NCBI RefSeq assembly: GCF_026162365.1
Contig: NZ_JAOANW010000002.1
Span: 372,001-436,000, forward strand
Direction of reading: 5' to 3'
DNA length: 64,000 nucleotides
Source of the DNA: Nitratireductor luteus
GTDB lineage: Bacteria > Pseudomonadota > Alphaproteobacteria > Rhizobiales > Rhizobiaceae
Shown here piece by piece: positions 1 through 8,063 of this stretch. Numbering within the stretch: position 1 is the stretch's first letter; the number at the start of each line of letters is the position of its first letter. A program made the translations under genes and the position numbers. The notes below the pieces were generated by a model. That model was given only the letters and a program-made list of their open reading frames with translations. It had not been told where the DNA came from and did no database searches.

Positions 1-1
1 G

Positions 2-904
2 ATCGGCGTGATCTATGAAAGCCGGCCCAACGTGACGGCGGATGCCGGCGCGCTGTGCCTGAAGGCGGGCAATCCGGTCATATTGCGCGGCGGTTCGGAT
101 TCGGTCCATTCCTCGGCGGCGATCCATGCCGCACTGGTCGAGGGGCTGAAGTCGGCCGGCCTGCCTGAGGACGCCATACAGCGCGTGCCGGTGACGGACC
201 GGGCGGCGGTCGGGGAAATGCTCAAGGGGCTCGACGGCAATCTCGACGTGATCGTGCCCCGCGGCGGGCGCAGCCTGGTCGAGCGCGTGCAGAGCGATGC
301 GCGGGTGCCGGTATTCGCCCATCTGGAGGGGCTGTGCCACCTCTATATCGACAGGTCCGCCAGCCGGGAAATGGCGGTAGACATCGCTGTCAACGCCAAG
401 ATGCGCCGAACGGGCATTTGCGGTGCCGCCGAGACCTTGCTCGTGGACCGGGCCGCGGCGGACACGCATCTGGTTCCCGTGCTTGCCGCACTGGCTGCCG
501 CCGGCTGTGAAATCCGGGCGACGGACGAAGTCCGGGCCCTGTTCCCCGAAGCCGGCGAGGCGAGCGAGGAAGATTGGGCGACGGAGTATCTCGACGCGGT
601 CATATCCGTGAAACTGGTGGACGGCGTGGCGGGCGCGATCGATCACATCGAAACCTGGTCGTCGCATCATACGGAAGGCATTGTCGCCGAGGACGCTGCT
701 GCGGTCGAGCGCTTCTTCAACGAGATCGATTCGGCCATTCTCCTGCACAACGCCTCCACGCAATTCGCCGATGGCGGCGAATTCGGCATGGGAGCCGAGA
801 TCGGAATCGCCACGGGCAAGATGCATGCGCGCGGCCCCGTCGGTGTGGAGCAACTCACTTCCTTCAAGTACCGCGTCCGCGGCGCCGGCCAGACCCGCCC
901 GTGA
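2..904 (+). CDS. proA: Gamma-glutamyl phosphate reductase, C-terminal part (5' end outside window)
   Basis: ProA is the NADPH-dependent reductase that converts gamma-glutamyl phosphate to glutamate-5-semialdehyde, the second step of proline synthesis in the cytoplasm. The reading frame is already open at the window edge and gives about 300 residues of a family that is usually about 420 long, so roughly the first 120 residues lie upstream. The frame begins in the conserved stretch [16 protein letters not shown]. The catalytic cysteine lies in [10 protein letters not shown] (TGC codon at 419-421). The gene ends about 60 bases before nadD on the same strand. proB-proA-nadD is the usual order in this order of bacteria, so co-transcription is likely. 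Confidence 0.96.
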   Translation: MGVIYESRPNVTADAGALCLKAGNPVILRGGSDSVHSSAAIHAALVEGLKSAGLPEDAIQRVPVTDRAAVGEMLKGLDGNLDVIVPRGGRSLVERVQSDARVPVFAHLEGLCHLYIDRSASREMAVDIAVNAKMRRTGICGAAETLLVDRAAADTHLVPVLAALAAAGCEIRATDEVRALFPEAGEASEEDWATEYLDAVISVKLVDGVAGAIDHIETWSSHHTEGIVAEDAAAVERFFNEIDSAILLHNASTQFADGGEFGMGAEIGIATGKMHARGPVGVEQLTSFKYRVRGAGQTRP

Positions 905-963
905 GTTCCCGTCGAGAAGTCGCGGCGGGTGAATTGTCCGGCGTTCCGGCCTCGTGCCTGCGT

Positions 964-1545
964 ATGCCCCATGTGGAAAAAGGCATGGCCGTCGGCCTGT
1001 TCGGCGGATCGTTCAATCCGCCCCATGCCGGCCATGCGCTGGTGGCGGAAACGGCGCTGCGCCGGCTGCGTCTCGATCAACTCTGGTGGATGGTCACGCC
1101 GGGCAACCCGCTCAAGGACAGAAGGGCGCTCGCCCCGCTTTCCGAACGCATCGCCCTGTCGCGGGAATGCTCGAAGGACCCGCGCATCAAGGTCACCGCC
1201 TTCGAGGCGGCGCACAAGATCCGCTATACCGCCGATACGATCGAACTGGTGCTCGCGCGCAATCCCGGCGTCAATTTCGTCTGGCTGATGGGAGCCGACA
1301 GCCTGCGCGATTTCCACCGCTGGGAGCGCTGGCGCAAAGTTGCCCGCTCGGTGCCCATCGCCGTCTTCGACCGGCCGGGCGCGACGCTTTCCTTCCTGTC
1401 GTCGAAAATGGCCAAGGTGTTCGACTACGCACGCATCGATGAGGACGACGCGCCGCTGCTGGCCCGCCTGTCGCCGCCCGCCTGGACCTTTGTCCACGGC
1501 CCGCGGTCGTCGCTGTCGTCGACGCAATTGCGTGAAATGATCTGA
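964..1545 (+). CDS. nadD: Nicotinate-nucleotide adenylyltransferase
   Basis: NadD transfers AMP from ATP to nicotinate mononucleotide to make deamido-NAD in NAD biosynthesis. The 193-residue protein has the nucleotidyltransferase signature GLFGGSFNPPHAGH near its start and the C-terminal SSLSSTQLREM, which corresponds to the ISSTxxR motif. I chose the ATG at 964 (MPHVEKGMAVGLFGG) because related proteins carry a similar short lead; the ATG at 985 is the alternative. It follows proA closely. rsfS, its usual downstream partner, is not here but at 29.3 kb on the other strand, which points to a rearrangement breakpoint directly after this gene. Confidence 0.95.
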   Translation: MPHVEKGMAVGLFGGSFNPPHAGHALVAETALRRLRLDQLWWMVTPGNPLKDRRALAPLSERIALSRECSKDPRIKVTAFEAAHKIRYTADTIELVLARNPGVNFVWLMGADSLRDFHRWERWRKVARSVPIAVFDRPGATLSFLSSKMAKVFDYARIDEDDAPLLARLSPPAWTFVHGPRSSLSSTQLREMI

Positions 1546-1590
1546 GAGCCTGTTTTGCAGGCCGCCATCGCGACTTTCGGAACAGGCTCT
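1545..1590. terminator. Inverted repeat between convergent genes
   Basis: The arms AGAGCCTGTT (1545-1554) and AACAGGCTCT (1581-1590) are perfectly complementary over 10 bases, with a 26-base loop. The repeat lies between the nadD stop and the stop of the minus-strand small gene. There is no strong T-run, so a termination role is an inference. It also coincides with the nadD-side synteny break. Confidence 0.4.
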
Positions 1591-1747
1591 AAGTGTGACT
1601 CAGCGCCACGGTGACCATCATTGCCGCCAGTGCGAGCACCGCCAGTTTCCAGAAATCCCGGCGTTTTCTCAATCCCGGCAGGCCGAGCGGGCGGATGAGG
1701 TGCAGAGCCATCATCGCCACGATCAGCAGAGAGAGGATTTTGGTCAT
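1589..1747 (-). CDS. Small two-helix membrane protein, function unknown
   Basis: The predicted protein has 52 residues: MTKILSLLIVAMMALHLIRP, a short basic loop (LRKRRDF), then WKLAVLALAAMMVTVALSHT. It therefore looks like two transmembrane helices joined by a positively charged turn. Hydrophobicity, charge placement and the RPLGLPGLRKR turn resemble small conserved membrane proteins annotated as hypothetical in related rhizobia; I recall no function for them. The frame remains open further upstream, but the ATG at 1747 begins the hydrophobic segment. No strong Shine-Dalgarno sequence is visible. Its stop codon falls inside the inverted-repeat arm shared with nadD. Confidence 0.55.
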   Translation of the reverse strand: MTKILSLLIVAMMALHLIRPLGLPGLRKRRDFWKLAVLALAAMMVTVALSHT

Positions 1748-1891
1748 GCGGGGTCCCGGAAAAGGTTCGCGGCCGTTGTGCACGCGGACCAGAACAATGT
1801 CAAAAGCATCACGACATATGTGGGCGCCCGGCTTGACCTTGGCTGCTCGACGGATCAGTTTTCCGCGCATGTGAAAAGATGAGGTGGGACA

Positions 1892-2695
1892 ATGGCACTG
1901 GACGGCAAGGCGGCAATCGTCACGGGCGCAGCAGGCGGTATCGGTTATGCGATTGCGGAGCGGCTGCTGCGGGAGGGCGTGCGCGTGGTCATCGCCGACA
2001 TAGATACGGAAAAGGGCGCTCGCGCGGTCGGGGATCTGGAGCAGTTCGGCGAAGTGCGCTTCGTCAAGGCGGATGTCGGCAAGAGCCTCGACGTGCACAA
2101 TCTCGTCGCCTCGACGATCGACGCGTTGGGCGATATCGACATCCTCGTCAACAATGCCGGCATCGTGCATGGTGCGGACTTCCTCGACATCAAGGAAGAG
2201 GATTTCGACCGTGTCCTGAAGGTCAATCTGAAAGGCACCTTCCTGGTGGGGCAGGCGGTGGCCCGCTACATGGCCGACAAGGTGGAGGGCGGCGGCGTGC
2301 CGGGCGTCATCGTCAACATGTCGTCGGTGAACGCGGTCTTCGCCATAGCCAATCAGGTGCCTTATTCGGTTTCCAAGGGCGGCGTGAATCAGCTGACCAA
2401 GGTGATGGCGCTGTCACTCGCGCCATACGGCATCCGCGTCAACGCCATCGGTCCGGGTTCGATCATGACAGACATGCTGGCGAGCGTGAATGGCGACCCT
2501 GCGGCCAAGAACCGCATCCTCTCCCGCACACCGATGGGCCGCATCGGCGACCCGCAGGAGATCGCATCCGTCGCCGCGTTTCTGGTGTCCGACGACGCTA
2601 GCTATATCACGGGCCAGACCATATACGCCGATGGCGGCCGGCTGCCCCTGAACTACACCGTGGCGGTAAAGGATGACGGGGAAGACGGCGCATAG
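1892..2695 (+). CDS. SDR-family NAD(P)-dependent oxidoreductase
   Basis: This is a classical short-chain dehydrogenase/reductase of 267 residues. The cofactor motif TGAAGGIG is at residues 11-18, NNAG is at 87-90, the catalytic serine is in NMSS (144/145), and the YxxxK pair is Y158 and K162. An acidic residue after the second beta strand (IADID) suggests a preference for NAD over NADP. The C-terminal region GQTIYADGG is typical of glucose/3-oxoacyl-type SDRs. A good ribosome site (GAGGTGGGAC) precedes the ATG. The substrate cannot be told from sequence. It is flanked by unrelated genes and is probably monocistronic. Confidence 0.9.
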   Translation: MALDGKAAIVTGAAGGIGYAIAERLLREGVRVVIADIDTEKGARAVGDLEQFGEVRFVKADVGKSLDVHNLVASTIDALGDIDILVNNAGIVHGADFLDIKEEDFDRVLKVNLKGTFLVGQAVARYMADKVEGGGVPGVIVNMSSVNAVFAIANQVPYSVSKGGVNQLTKVMALSLAPYGIRVNAIGPGSIMTDMLASVNGDPAAKNRILSRTPMGRIGDPQEIASVAAFLVSDDASYITGQTIYADGGRLPLNYTVAVKDDGEDGA

Positions 2696-2720
2696 GACGG
2701 CAGGACGGTCCCGCTTCTGT

Positions 2721-2740
2721 CCTGACAGAATGTTGTCATG
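2721..2740. promoter_or_regulatory. Putative operator, copy 1 (WYL-regulator cluster)
   Basis: The sequence CCTGACAGAATGTTGTCATG contains the dyad TGACA-N6-TGTCA. Together with its right flank (to 2754) it matches 30 of 34 positions at 3661-3694. Both copies precede short genes of the same cluster, and a WYL-domain HTH regulator lies just downstream, so this is the likely binding site of that regulator. The link to the regulator is inferred. Confidence 0.6.
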
Positions 2741-2785
2741 ACGGGTGTGCGATACGGGCAATCACATCATCGAGGAGGATGCGAG

Positions 2786-2950
2786 ATGCCTATGTTCAAG
2801 AATCCCGGTCTGTCTTCCCTTGCGGGCTGGGCCCGTGACTGGCGGCAGCGCCGCCGTCGCCGCATCGGCGAGCGAATCATGAAGGACCTTCCACGTCGTC
2901 TCCAGGACGACATAGGTTGGGAGCCACCGACGCGGAATCGGCGGCGCTAG
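2786..2950 (+). CDS. Small arginine-rich DUF1127-like protein
   Basis: The product has 54 residues. An N-terminal segment is followed by an Arg run (WRQRRRRRIGERI) and the terminal stretch MKDLPRRLQDDIGW, which resembles the helical, basic DUF1127 peptides of Alphaproteobacteria (typical ending: RDIGL/W). Some DUF1127 proteins bind RNA and affect stress physiology and phosphate or carbon metabolism; that role is not shown here. GAGGAGG at 2772-2778 places the start at 2786. The putative operator lies 46 bases upstream, so this gene probably belongs to the regulon of the WYL regulator at 4106-4813. Confidence 0.7.
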   Translation: MPMFKNPGLSSLAGWARDWRQRRRRRIGERIMKDLPRRLQDDIGWEPPTRNRRR

Positions 2951-3029
2951 ATCGTGTTTCGTCGATCCGCGCTGTGATCTATTGTCTCTTCGGCGTGCTT
3001 GGTGTCGCATTCCTGCGCAGGAGAACCCA

Positions 3030-3614
3030 ATGGCACAGCAGCAAAAGACGATCGGCATAGTCTTCATAGACCACTTGGCCGACTGGGAATATGGATTGCT
3101 AGCGGCCTCGGCGGTCGAATGGCTCGGCGCGCGCGTGGTGGCTCTGACACCTGAGGGCGATCCGGTTCGTTCGACGGCGGGTTTTCAGGTGAGTGCGGAT
3201 CGCGACTTTGACCCCGCGCAAAATGAAGATCTGGATGCCCTTGCCCTTATTGGCTCTGATTGTTGGGCCTCGGCGGACGCACCCGACGTTGCACCGCTTC
3301 TGAAGAGCGTGGCCGGGCGCGGTGGCGTCATAGGCGGGATCTGCGGGGCAACGCTGCCGCTTGCCAAAGCGGGTCTGTTCGCCGATGCGAAGCACACGAG
3401 CAATGGCCGCGAGTGGATCAACGAACATGTACCTGGCTATGCCGGTGCGGCCAATTACATCGATACGCCCAAGGCCGTCGCGGATGGTCGTATCGTCAGC
3501 GCGGCGGGAACGGCACCCGTCACCTTCGCGGCGAACTTCCTGCGCCTTGTGTTTCCGGATCAGGAGCCGGTGGTGCAGGAGATGCAGAGCTTCATGTCGC
3601 GCGAGCACGCGTAG
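3030..3614 (+). CDS. DJ-1/PfpI family protein
   Basis: The product has 194 residues with the DJ-1/PfpI (class I glutamine amidotransferase-like) fold. Glu20 (DWEYG) and the nucleophile-elbow cysteine C105 in GGICGATLPLA fit the usual Glu-Cys pair. Members act as deglycases, chaperones, hydratases or proteases, so the reaction cannot be assigned. AGGAGA at 3019-3024 supports the ATG at 3030; an in-frame upstream start would add 16 unlikely residues. It lies between the two operator-like palindromes but has none of its own in its 79-base leader. It may be read through from the DUF1127-like gene. Confidence 0.85.
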   Translation: MAQQQKTIGIVFIDHLADWEYGLLAASAVEWLGARVVALTPEGDPVRSTAGFQVSADRDFDPAQNEDLDALALIGSDCWASADAPDVAPLLKSVAGRGGVIGGICGATLPLAKAGLFADAKHTSNGREWINEHVPGYAGAANYIDTPKAVADGRIVSAAGTAPVTFAANFLRLVFPDQEPVVQEMQSFMSREHA

Positions 3615-3660
3615 AGCCTGCTAGGGGCGGCCTGCTTCTTCTACCGGCTGTGACACCCCT

Positions 3661-3680
3661 CCTGACGGTATGTTGTCAGG
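3661..3680. promoter_or_regulatory. Putative operator, copy 2 (WYL-regulator cluster)
   Basis: The sequence CCTGACGGTATGTTGTCAGG has perfect 6-base arms (CCTGAC and GTCAGG) around an 8-base centre. It is the second copy of the palindrome at 2721-2740 and shares the same right flank (GGGTGTGCGATA). It sits 45 bases before the VOC gene that leads into the WYL regulator gene, which suggests autoregulation. Confidence 0.65.
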
Positions 3681-3724
3681 ATGGGTGTGCGATAAGGCCG
3701 GAAACGAGGATATGGAGAGGTGCC

Positions 3725-4093
3725 ATGAGCGAATACAGCCCGGACAATGCAGCCGTCTGGTTCGAGATACCGGTAACCGATATGGCCCGGGCCCGTGCCT
3801 TTTACGGCGCCGTTCTTCAAAACACCCTTACGGACATGGACGGACCCAATCCGATGGCACGGTTCGCGGCGAAGGATGACCAGGCGGTCGCCGGGCATAT
3901 CTATCCCGGCAAGCCGGCTGCCGAGGGAACGGGCATCACGATTCACCTATCGGTCGCGGCTCCGCTCGAGGACGCGATGGCGCGCGTCGAGGAAAATGGC
4001 GGCAAGGTGGTCTCCCCCATCGTGCCTATACCCGCGGGACGATTCGTGTATTGTCTCGACCCCGACGGCAATAGCTTTGGCTTGTTCAACTAA
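3725..4093 (+). CDS. VOC (glyoxalase/bleomycin-resistance) family protein
   Basis: The 122-residue protein is a single vicinal-oxygen-chelate unit. It begins with VWFEIPVTDMARARAFYGAV and ends with FVYCLDPDGNSFGLFN, the conserved beta-alpha and metal-site edges of the fold. Such proteins are dioxygenases, glyoxalases or binding proteins; the substrate is unknown. GGAGAGG at 3714-3720 fits the ATG at 3725. The stop is only 12 bases from the start of the regulator gene, so the two almost certainly form one transcript. VOC genes are often paired with YafY-type regulators. Confidence 0.88.
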   Translation: MSEYSPDNAAVWFEIPVTDMARARAFYGAVLQNTLTDMDGPNPMARFAAKDDQAVAGHIYPGKPAAEGTGITIHLSVAAPLEDAMARVEENGGKVVSPIVPIPAGRFVYCLDPDGNSFGLFN

Positions 4094-4105
4094 GGATTGT
4101 CCCTC

Positions 4106-4813
4106 ATGCGACGAGCGGACAGGCTGTTCCAGATCGTCCAGCATCTGCGGGGAGGCAGGCTCGTTACGGCCCGTATACTCTCCGAGCGGCTGGAAGTTTC
4201 GGAACGCACGATATACCGCGACATCGCCGATCTTCAGTCGACCGGCGTTCCGATCGACGGAGAGGCGGGCGTGGGCTATCTCATGCGCGAAGGCTTTGAG
4301 CTGCCGCCGCTGATGTTTACGCGCGACGAGATCGTGGCATTGGTGGCAGGAGCCCGCATGGTGCGCGCCTTCGGCGGCGCGGCCATGGCCCGGGCGGCCG
4401 AGGAGGCGCTGGTCAAGATCGGCACCGTGCTGCCCGAAGCCGAGCGCGAGCGTATTTCACGAACCGAGATCCACACGCCCGACTGGGTGATCTCGGATGC
4501 CGAGCGCCTCATCATCGACGAACTGGAAAAAGCGATCGAGCAGCGGCGGGTGCTGCGGCTCGACTATCGCGACGAGGCCGGCCGCGGCACGCTGCGGGAG
4601 GTGCGCCCGCTTGGACTGTGGTTCTGGGGCAAGGTGTGGACGCTGGTCGGCTGGTGTGAGCTGCGCGGCGATTTCCGTGCCTTCCGCATCGACCGCATCG
4701 CGGTGATGAGCGAAGCCGGGCGCACTTTCAAGCCCGAACGCGGCAAACAGCTTGGCGATTTCTACCGCCGGCTGGAGCTGCGGGAGGGCTCCGGCAACGG
4801 CCACGACAGGTGA
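4106..4813 (+). CDS. YafY-type HTH/WYL-domain transcriptional regulator
   Basis: The product has 235 residues. The N-terminal HTH_11 domain (MRRADRLFQIVQHL, then SERLEVSERTIYRDIADLQS) binds DNA, and the C-terminal WYL domain (about residues 130-220, including LRLDYRDEAGRGTLREVRPLGLWFW in two parts) is an effector or ligand-binding module. AAGGA at 4092-4096 points to the ATG at 4106. It is co-transcribed with the VOC gene. Two matching palindromes upstream in this cluster are the likely binding sites. A 10-bp hairpin follows the stop. Confidence 0.9.
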   Translation: MRRADRLFQIVQHLRGGRLVTARILSERLEVSERTIYRDIADLQSTGVPIDGEAGVGYLMREGFELPPLMFTRDEIVALVAGARMVRAFGGAAMARAAEEALVKIGTVLPEAERERISRTEIHTPDWVISDAERLIIDELEKAIEQRRVLRLDYRDEAGRGTLREVRPLGLWFWGKVWTLVGWCELRGDFRAFRIDRIAVMSEAGRTFKPERGKQLGDFYRRLELREGSGNGHDR

Positions 4814-4842
4814 TCCCAGCTACCTCGGCGCTGGATAACAAA

Positions 4843-4866
4843 AGGGCTGTCCTTACGGACAGCCCT
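4843..4866. terminator. Bidirectional hairpin terminator
   Basis: AGGGCTGTCC (4843-4852) and GGACAGCCCT (4857-4866) form a perfect 10-bp stem with a TTAC loop. Read on the minus strand the stem is followed by TTTGTT; read on the plus strand it is followed by CGTGTTTTCG. It can therefore end both the regulator transcript and the short minus-strand transcript that carries the 22-residue reading frame. Confidence 0.75.
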
Positions 4867-4930
4867 CGTGTTTTCGTATTCTCACGCGGCCCTGGCAGGC
4901 CTCAACAGGCCCGTCCGCGCTTCATGCGCT

Positions 4931-4999
4931 TCAGCGGAAAGACTGCTCCCCGCAAAGGCAATCCATCGAGACCACGCTTGAACGGAAATCACTCGACAT
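4931..4999 (-). CDS. Putative 22-residue peptide with an unusually strong ribosome site
   Basis: On the minus strand GAAAGGAGGTGATCCA immediately precedes an ATG. This is an almost complete complement of the 3' end of 16S rRNA, with 7 bases between GGAGG and the start. The frame encodes MSSDFRSSVVSMDCLCGEQS followed by FR and a TGA stop, and contains a Cys-Leu-Cys motif. The hairpin at 4843-4866 lies about 65 bases downstream in the same direction, so a transcript of roughly 200 bases is plausible. I recognise no homologue. It could be a real small protein, a leader peptide without a target, or a small RNA that exposes a ribosome-binding motif. Confidence 0.45.
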   Translation of the reverse strand: MSSDFRSSVVSMDCLCGEQSFR

Positions 5000-5126
5000 T
5001 GGATCACCTCCTTTCGTTTCGTTGCTGATGGACGCAATGTGGAGCCTAACGCCGTCATCTGCAAGAGGCGGATCCCGCAGGATGTCGATTCCTTGCATTC
5101 GGGCCGAATAGAGAGCAGGTTGCCCT

Positions 5127-5408
5127 ATGGGACGGGGCGCCAAGATGATCTCTATGACGGTCTTCCTGACGATGTTCGTCGCGGGAGGTCCCTTAATGGC
5201 AGCTCCTCCAGAGTTGCGCGTTTCAACGCCCTCGGACGTCGTTCAAGCACAGGCAAGCTGCAAGGCGGTAAGCTCCTGCCGTGAAGCAGTTGTCATGTGG
5301 TGCAATGGTTACCGGCGTGCCGACGGAGATGGCGACGGGATACCTTGCGAGAATGTGTGTCCGGACAAGAGGCTGGTCGACCAGATACGTCGTGAGATCG
5401 GATGCTGA
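5127..5408 (+). CDS. Secreted Excalibur-type calcium-binding small protein
   Basis: The product has 93 residues. A signal peptide (MISMTVFLTMFVAGGPLMA) is followed by a short cysteine-rich domain with CKAVSSCREAVVMWCNGYRR and DGDGDGIPCENVC, which is the Excalibur pattern (DxDxDGxxCE). Excalibur domains are small extracytoplasmic modules thought to bind calcium. I use the ATG at 5127; the ATG at 5145 would give a cleaner signal peptide. It is convergent with acs and separated from it by a strong hairpin. Function is unknown. Confidence 0.75.
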   Translation: MGRGAKMISMTVFLTMFVAGGPLMAAPPELRVSTPSDVVQAQASCKAVSSCREAVVMWCNGYRRADGDGDGIPCENVCPDKRLVDQIRREIGC

Positions 5409-5448
5409 CCGGGCACGATCTACTTGGCGACAGGAACGGGCTGTAGAA

Positions 5449-5471
5449 CCGGAGGCGCCCGGCGCCTCCGG
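5449..5471. terminator. GC-rich hairpin between convergent genes
   Basis: CCGGAGGCG and CGCCTCCGG pair perfectly around CCCGG, between the Excalibur gene and the end of acs. There is no T-run on either strand, so any termination role is uncertain. Confidence 0.4.
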
Positions 5472-5492
5472 CTCGCAACGCGGAACCTGTCT

Positions 5493-7448
5493 TCACCCGC
5501 GCTTGTTCTGACGGTTCTCCACGAGGTCCTCGACGACGGCCGGGTCGGCCAGCGTCGAGGTGTCGCCGAGCGCCGTATAGTCGTCCTCGGCGATCTTGCG
5601 CAGGATGCGGCGCATGATCTTGCCGGAGCGGGTCTTGGGCAGACCGGGCGCGAACTGGATCTTGTCGGGCGAAGCGATCGGCCCGATCTCGCTGCGCACA
5701 TGGCCAACCAGTTCCTTTTTCAGTTCTTCGGATCCCTCCTCGCCGGCCATCAGCGTGACGTAGCAATAGATGCCCTGGCCCTTCAAATCGTGAGGATAGC
5801 CCACAACCGCAGCCTCGGAGACCTTCGGGTGAGAGACGAGCGCGGACTCCACCTCGGCCGTGCCCATGCGGTGGCCGGAGACGTTGATCACATCGTCGAC
5901 GCGGCCGGTGATCCAGTAATAGCCGTCCTCGTCGCAGCGGCAGCCGTCACCGGTGAAGTACTTGCCCTTGTAGGTCGAGAAATAGGTCTGGATGAAGCGC
6001 TCATGGTCGCCATAGACGGTGCGCATCTGCCCGGGCCAGGAATCGGCAATGCACAGATTGCCGCTGGCCGCCCCCTCCAGAACATTGCCATCGCCGTCGA
6101 CAAGCTGCGGTCTGACGCCGAAGAAGGGGCGGGTGGCCGAACCCGCCTTGAGGTCCGTTGCACCCGGCAGCGGCGAGATGAGAATGCCGCCGGTCTCCGT
6201 CTGCCACCATGTGTCGACGATGGGCGAGCGCTCGTCGCCGACGACCTTGTAGTACCATTCCCAGGCTTCCGGATTGATCGGCTCGCCGACCGTGCCGAGG
6301 ACGCGCAGCGACTTGCGCGAGGTCTTCTTCACATGATCGTCGCCGGCGCCCATCAGCGCCCGGATGGCGGTGGGCGCGGTGTAGAAGATGTTGACCTTGT
6401 GCTTGTCGATGACCTGCCAGAAACGCGAGGCGTCGGGATAGTTGGGCACGCCCTCGAACATCAGCGTTTGCGCGCCATTGGCCAGCGGGCCGTAGACGAT
6501 ATAGCTGTGGCCGGTCACCCAGCCGACATCCGCGGTGCACCAGTAGATATCGCCGTCGTGGTAGTCGAAGACATATTGGTGCGTCAACGACGTATAAACG
6601 AGATAGCCGCCGGTGGTATGCAGCACGCCCTTGGGCTTGCCGGTGGAGCCGGAGGTATAGAGGATGAAGAGCGGATCCTCCGCGTTCATCTTCTCCGGTT
6701 CGCAATCCGTCGACGCCTTCGAGGTCTCGTCGTCATAGGACAGGTCGCGGCCGTCGACCCAGTTCACGTCGGTGCCGGTGCGGCGCACGACCAGGACGTT
6801 GCGCACCTTGGCGCCGGCCTTCTCGGCGATCTCGATGGCCTTGTCCGTATTTGCCTTGAGGGGGACCTTCTTGCCGCCGCGCAGGCCTTCATCGGCGGTG
6901 ATGACAAAATCGGACCTGCAGTCGTCGATGCGGCCCGCCAGCGAATCGGGCGAGAAGCCGCCGAACACGACGGAATGGACCGCGCCGATGCGGGCGCAGG
7001 CAAGCATCGCATAAGCGGCCTCCGGTATCATCGGCATGTAGATCGTGACGCGGTCGCCCTTCTTCACGCCGTTCGATTTCATCACATTGGCGAGCCGGCA
7101 TACGCGCTCATGAAGCTCGCGATAGGTAATCTTCTTGTCTTCGGCCGGGTCGTCCCCTTCCCACAGGATCGCAGTCTGGTTCCCGCGCTCTTCCAGGTGG
7201 CGGTCGATGCAGTTGTAGGAGGCATTGGTGGTGCCGTCCTCGAACCATTTAATGGAGACGTCGCCTTCGAAGGAGGTGTTCTTCACCTTCGTGAAAGGAG
7301 TGAACCAGTCGATGCGCTTGCCGTGCTCCGACCAGAAGGCCTCGGGGTCTTCGATGCTGTCCTTGTACCATTTTTCATAGGTGTCCTTGTCGATCAGAGC
7401 GTCTTTCTTCCACTCCTGCTTGACCCGATGAACGTGCACTTCGGACAT
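5493..7448 (-). CDS. acs: Acetyl-CoA synthetase (AMP-forming)
   Basis: Acs activates acetate to acetyl-CoA through acetyl-AMP. The 651-residue length is normal for the family. The P-loop-like motif [11 protein letters not shown] and the C-terminal TRSGKIMRR are present; Lys610 in the latter is the residue whose acetylation inactivates Acs enzymes. GGAGGAGGT just before the ATG at 7448 fixes the start. The gene is transcribed alone, divergently from usg across a 286-base spacer that shows no clear regulatory motif. Confidence 0.97.
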   Translation of the reverse strand: MSEVHVHRVKQEWKKDALIDKDTYEKWYKDSIEDPEAFWSEHGKRIDWFTPFTKVKNTSFEGDVSIKWFEDGTTNASYNCIDRHLEERGNQTAILWEGDDPAEDKKITYRELHERVCRLANVMKSNGVKKGDRVTIYMPMIPEAAYAMLACARIGAVHSVVFGGFSPDSLAGRIDDCRSDFVITADEGLRGGKKVPLKANTDKAIEIAEKAGAKVRNVLVVRRTGTDVNWVDGRDLSYDDETSKASTDCEPEKMNAEDPLFILYTSGSTGKPKGVLHTTGGYLVYTSLTHQYVFDYHDGDIYWCTADVGWVTGHSYIVYGPLANGAQTLMFEGVPNYPDASRFWQVIDKHKVNIFYTAPTAIRALMGAGDDHVKKTSRKSLRVLGTVGEPINPEAWEWYYKVVGDERSPIVDTWWQTETGGILISPLPGATDLKAGSATRPFFGVRPQLVDGDGNVLEGAASGNLCIADSWPGQMRTVYGDHERFIQTYFSTYKGKYFTGDGCRCDEDGYYWITGRVDDVINVSGHRMGTAEVESALVSHPKVSEAAVVGYPHDLKGQGIYCYVTLMAGEEGSEELKKELVGHVRSEIGPIASPDKIQFAPGLPKTRSGKIMRRILRKIAEDDYTALGDTSTLADPAVVEDLVENRQNKRG

Positions 7449-7734
7449 GATACCTCCTCCAGACAATTACGCGGCATAAGCCATCGCGGGCGCAAGAGGC
7501 GCCCGCTTTCGCGCGCATTATTAACATTCTGGCTGTGACCACAACATTAGACAATGGCTGGGGTAGGGGGCCGGGACAGGGCCAGGGTGGGGACGCACAG
7601 GCACTGGGCCGGACACCGCAATGAGCCGATTGTTAGCAGTGAGTTGGCTATGCTGCTAACGTATTGCTTTCATGAAACTTTTACCGGCTTGGAGCATTTT
7701 GGTTCTGGACGGTCAAGTCATGCGAGGACACAAT

Positions 7735-8040
7735 ATGGTTGTAGTCAACGAATCGGAAAGGGAATCGATGCGCCCACATGCCGACATGGAGATGATGCTG
7801 AAGGGCTACGGCCTGACGACAGCGGAGTTTCTCTACCATCTGCCGGATCATCCGCGTCTGCTGCAAAGTTTCATCTGGCAGCAATACGACATCGCACCGG
7901 ATTTCCCTGAGCTCTTCCGCTTCATCGATTTCTGGAACGAGAAGCTGGAAGGACCGCTGCATTCGGTAACCTACACGCACTGCCATCTGGTTGCGTCCAG
8001 CGAATGGCGCAACGTGACGGGCGAGGTCGTGCTGCACTAG
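7735..8040 (+). CDS. Usg-family protein
   Basis: The product has 101 residues and resembles the alphaproteobacterial Usg family, known from the Caulobacter usg gene upstream of trpF. Diagnostic stretches are GYGLTTAEFLYHLPDHPRLL, then WQQYDIAPDFPELFRFIDFW, and HSVTYTH. The biochemical role is not established. GAGGA at 7724-7728 supports the ATG at 7735; the frame is open further upstream but the extra residues look non-native. It is not linked to trp genes here. It converges with yggS at only 23 bases. Confidence 0.82.
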   Translation: MVVVNESERESMRPHADMEMMLKGYGLTTAEFLYHLPDHPRLLQSFIWQQYDIAPDFPELFRFIDFWNEKLEGPLHSVTYTHCHLVASSEWRNVTGEVVLH

Positions 8041-8063
8041 GTGCGAAGGGGCGGCGGCGGAGT

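Noticed and set aside
574-963. N-terminal extension of NadD by 130 residues
   Set aside because: The extension overlaps the proA coding region and has no similarity to NadD; the family begins at about 964.
5000-5016. Match to the 3' end of 16S rRNA (GGATCACCTCCTTTC) on the plus strand
   Set aside because: Only about 15 bases match and no rRNA sequence adjoins it. It is better explained as the reverse of a strong Shine-Dalgarno sequence on the minus strand.
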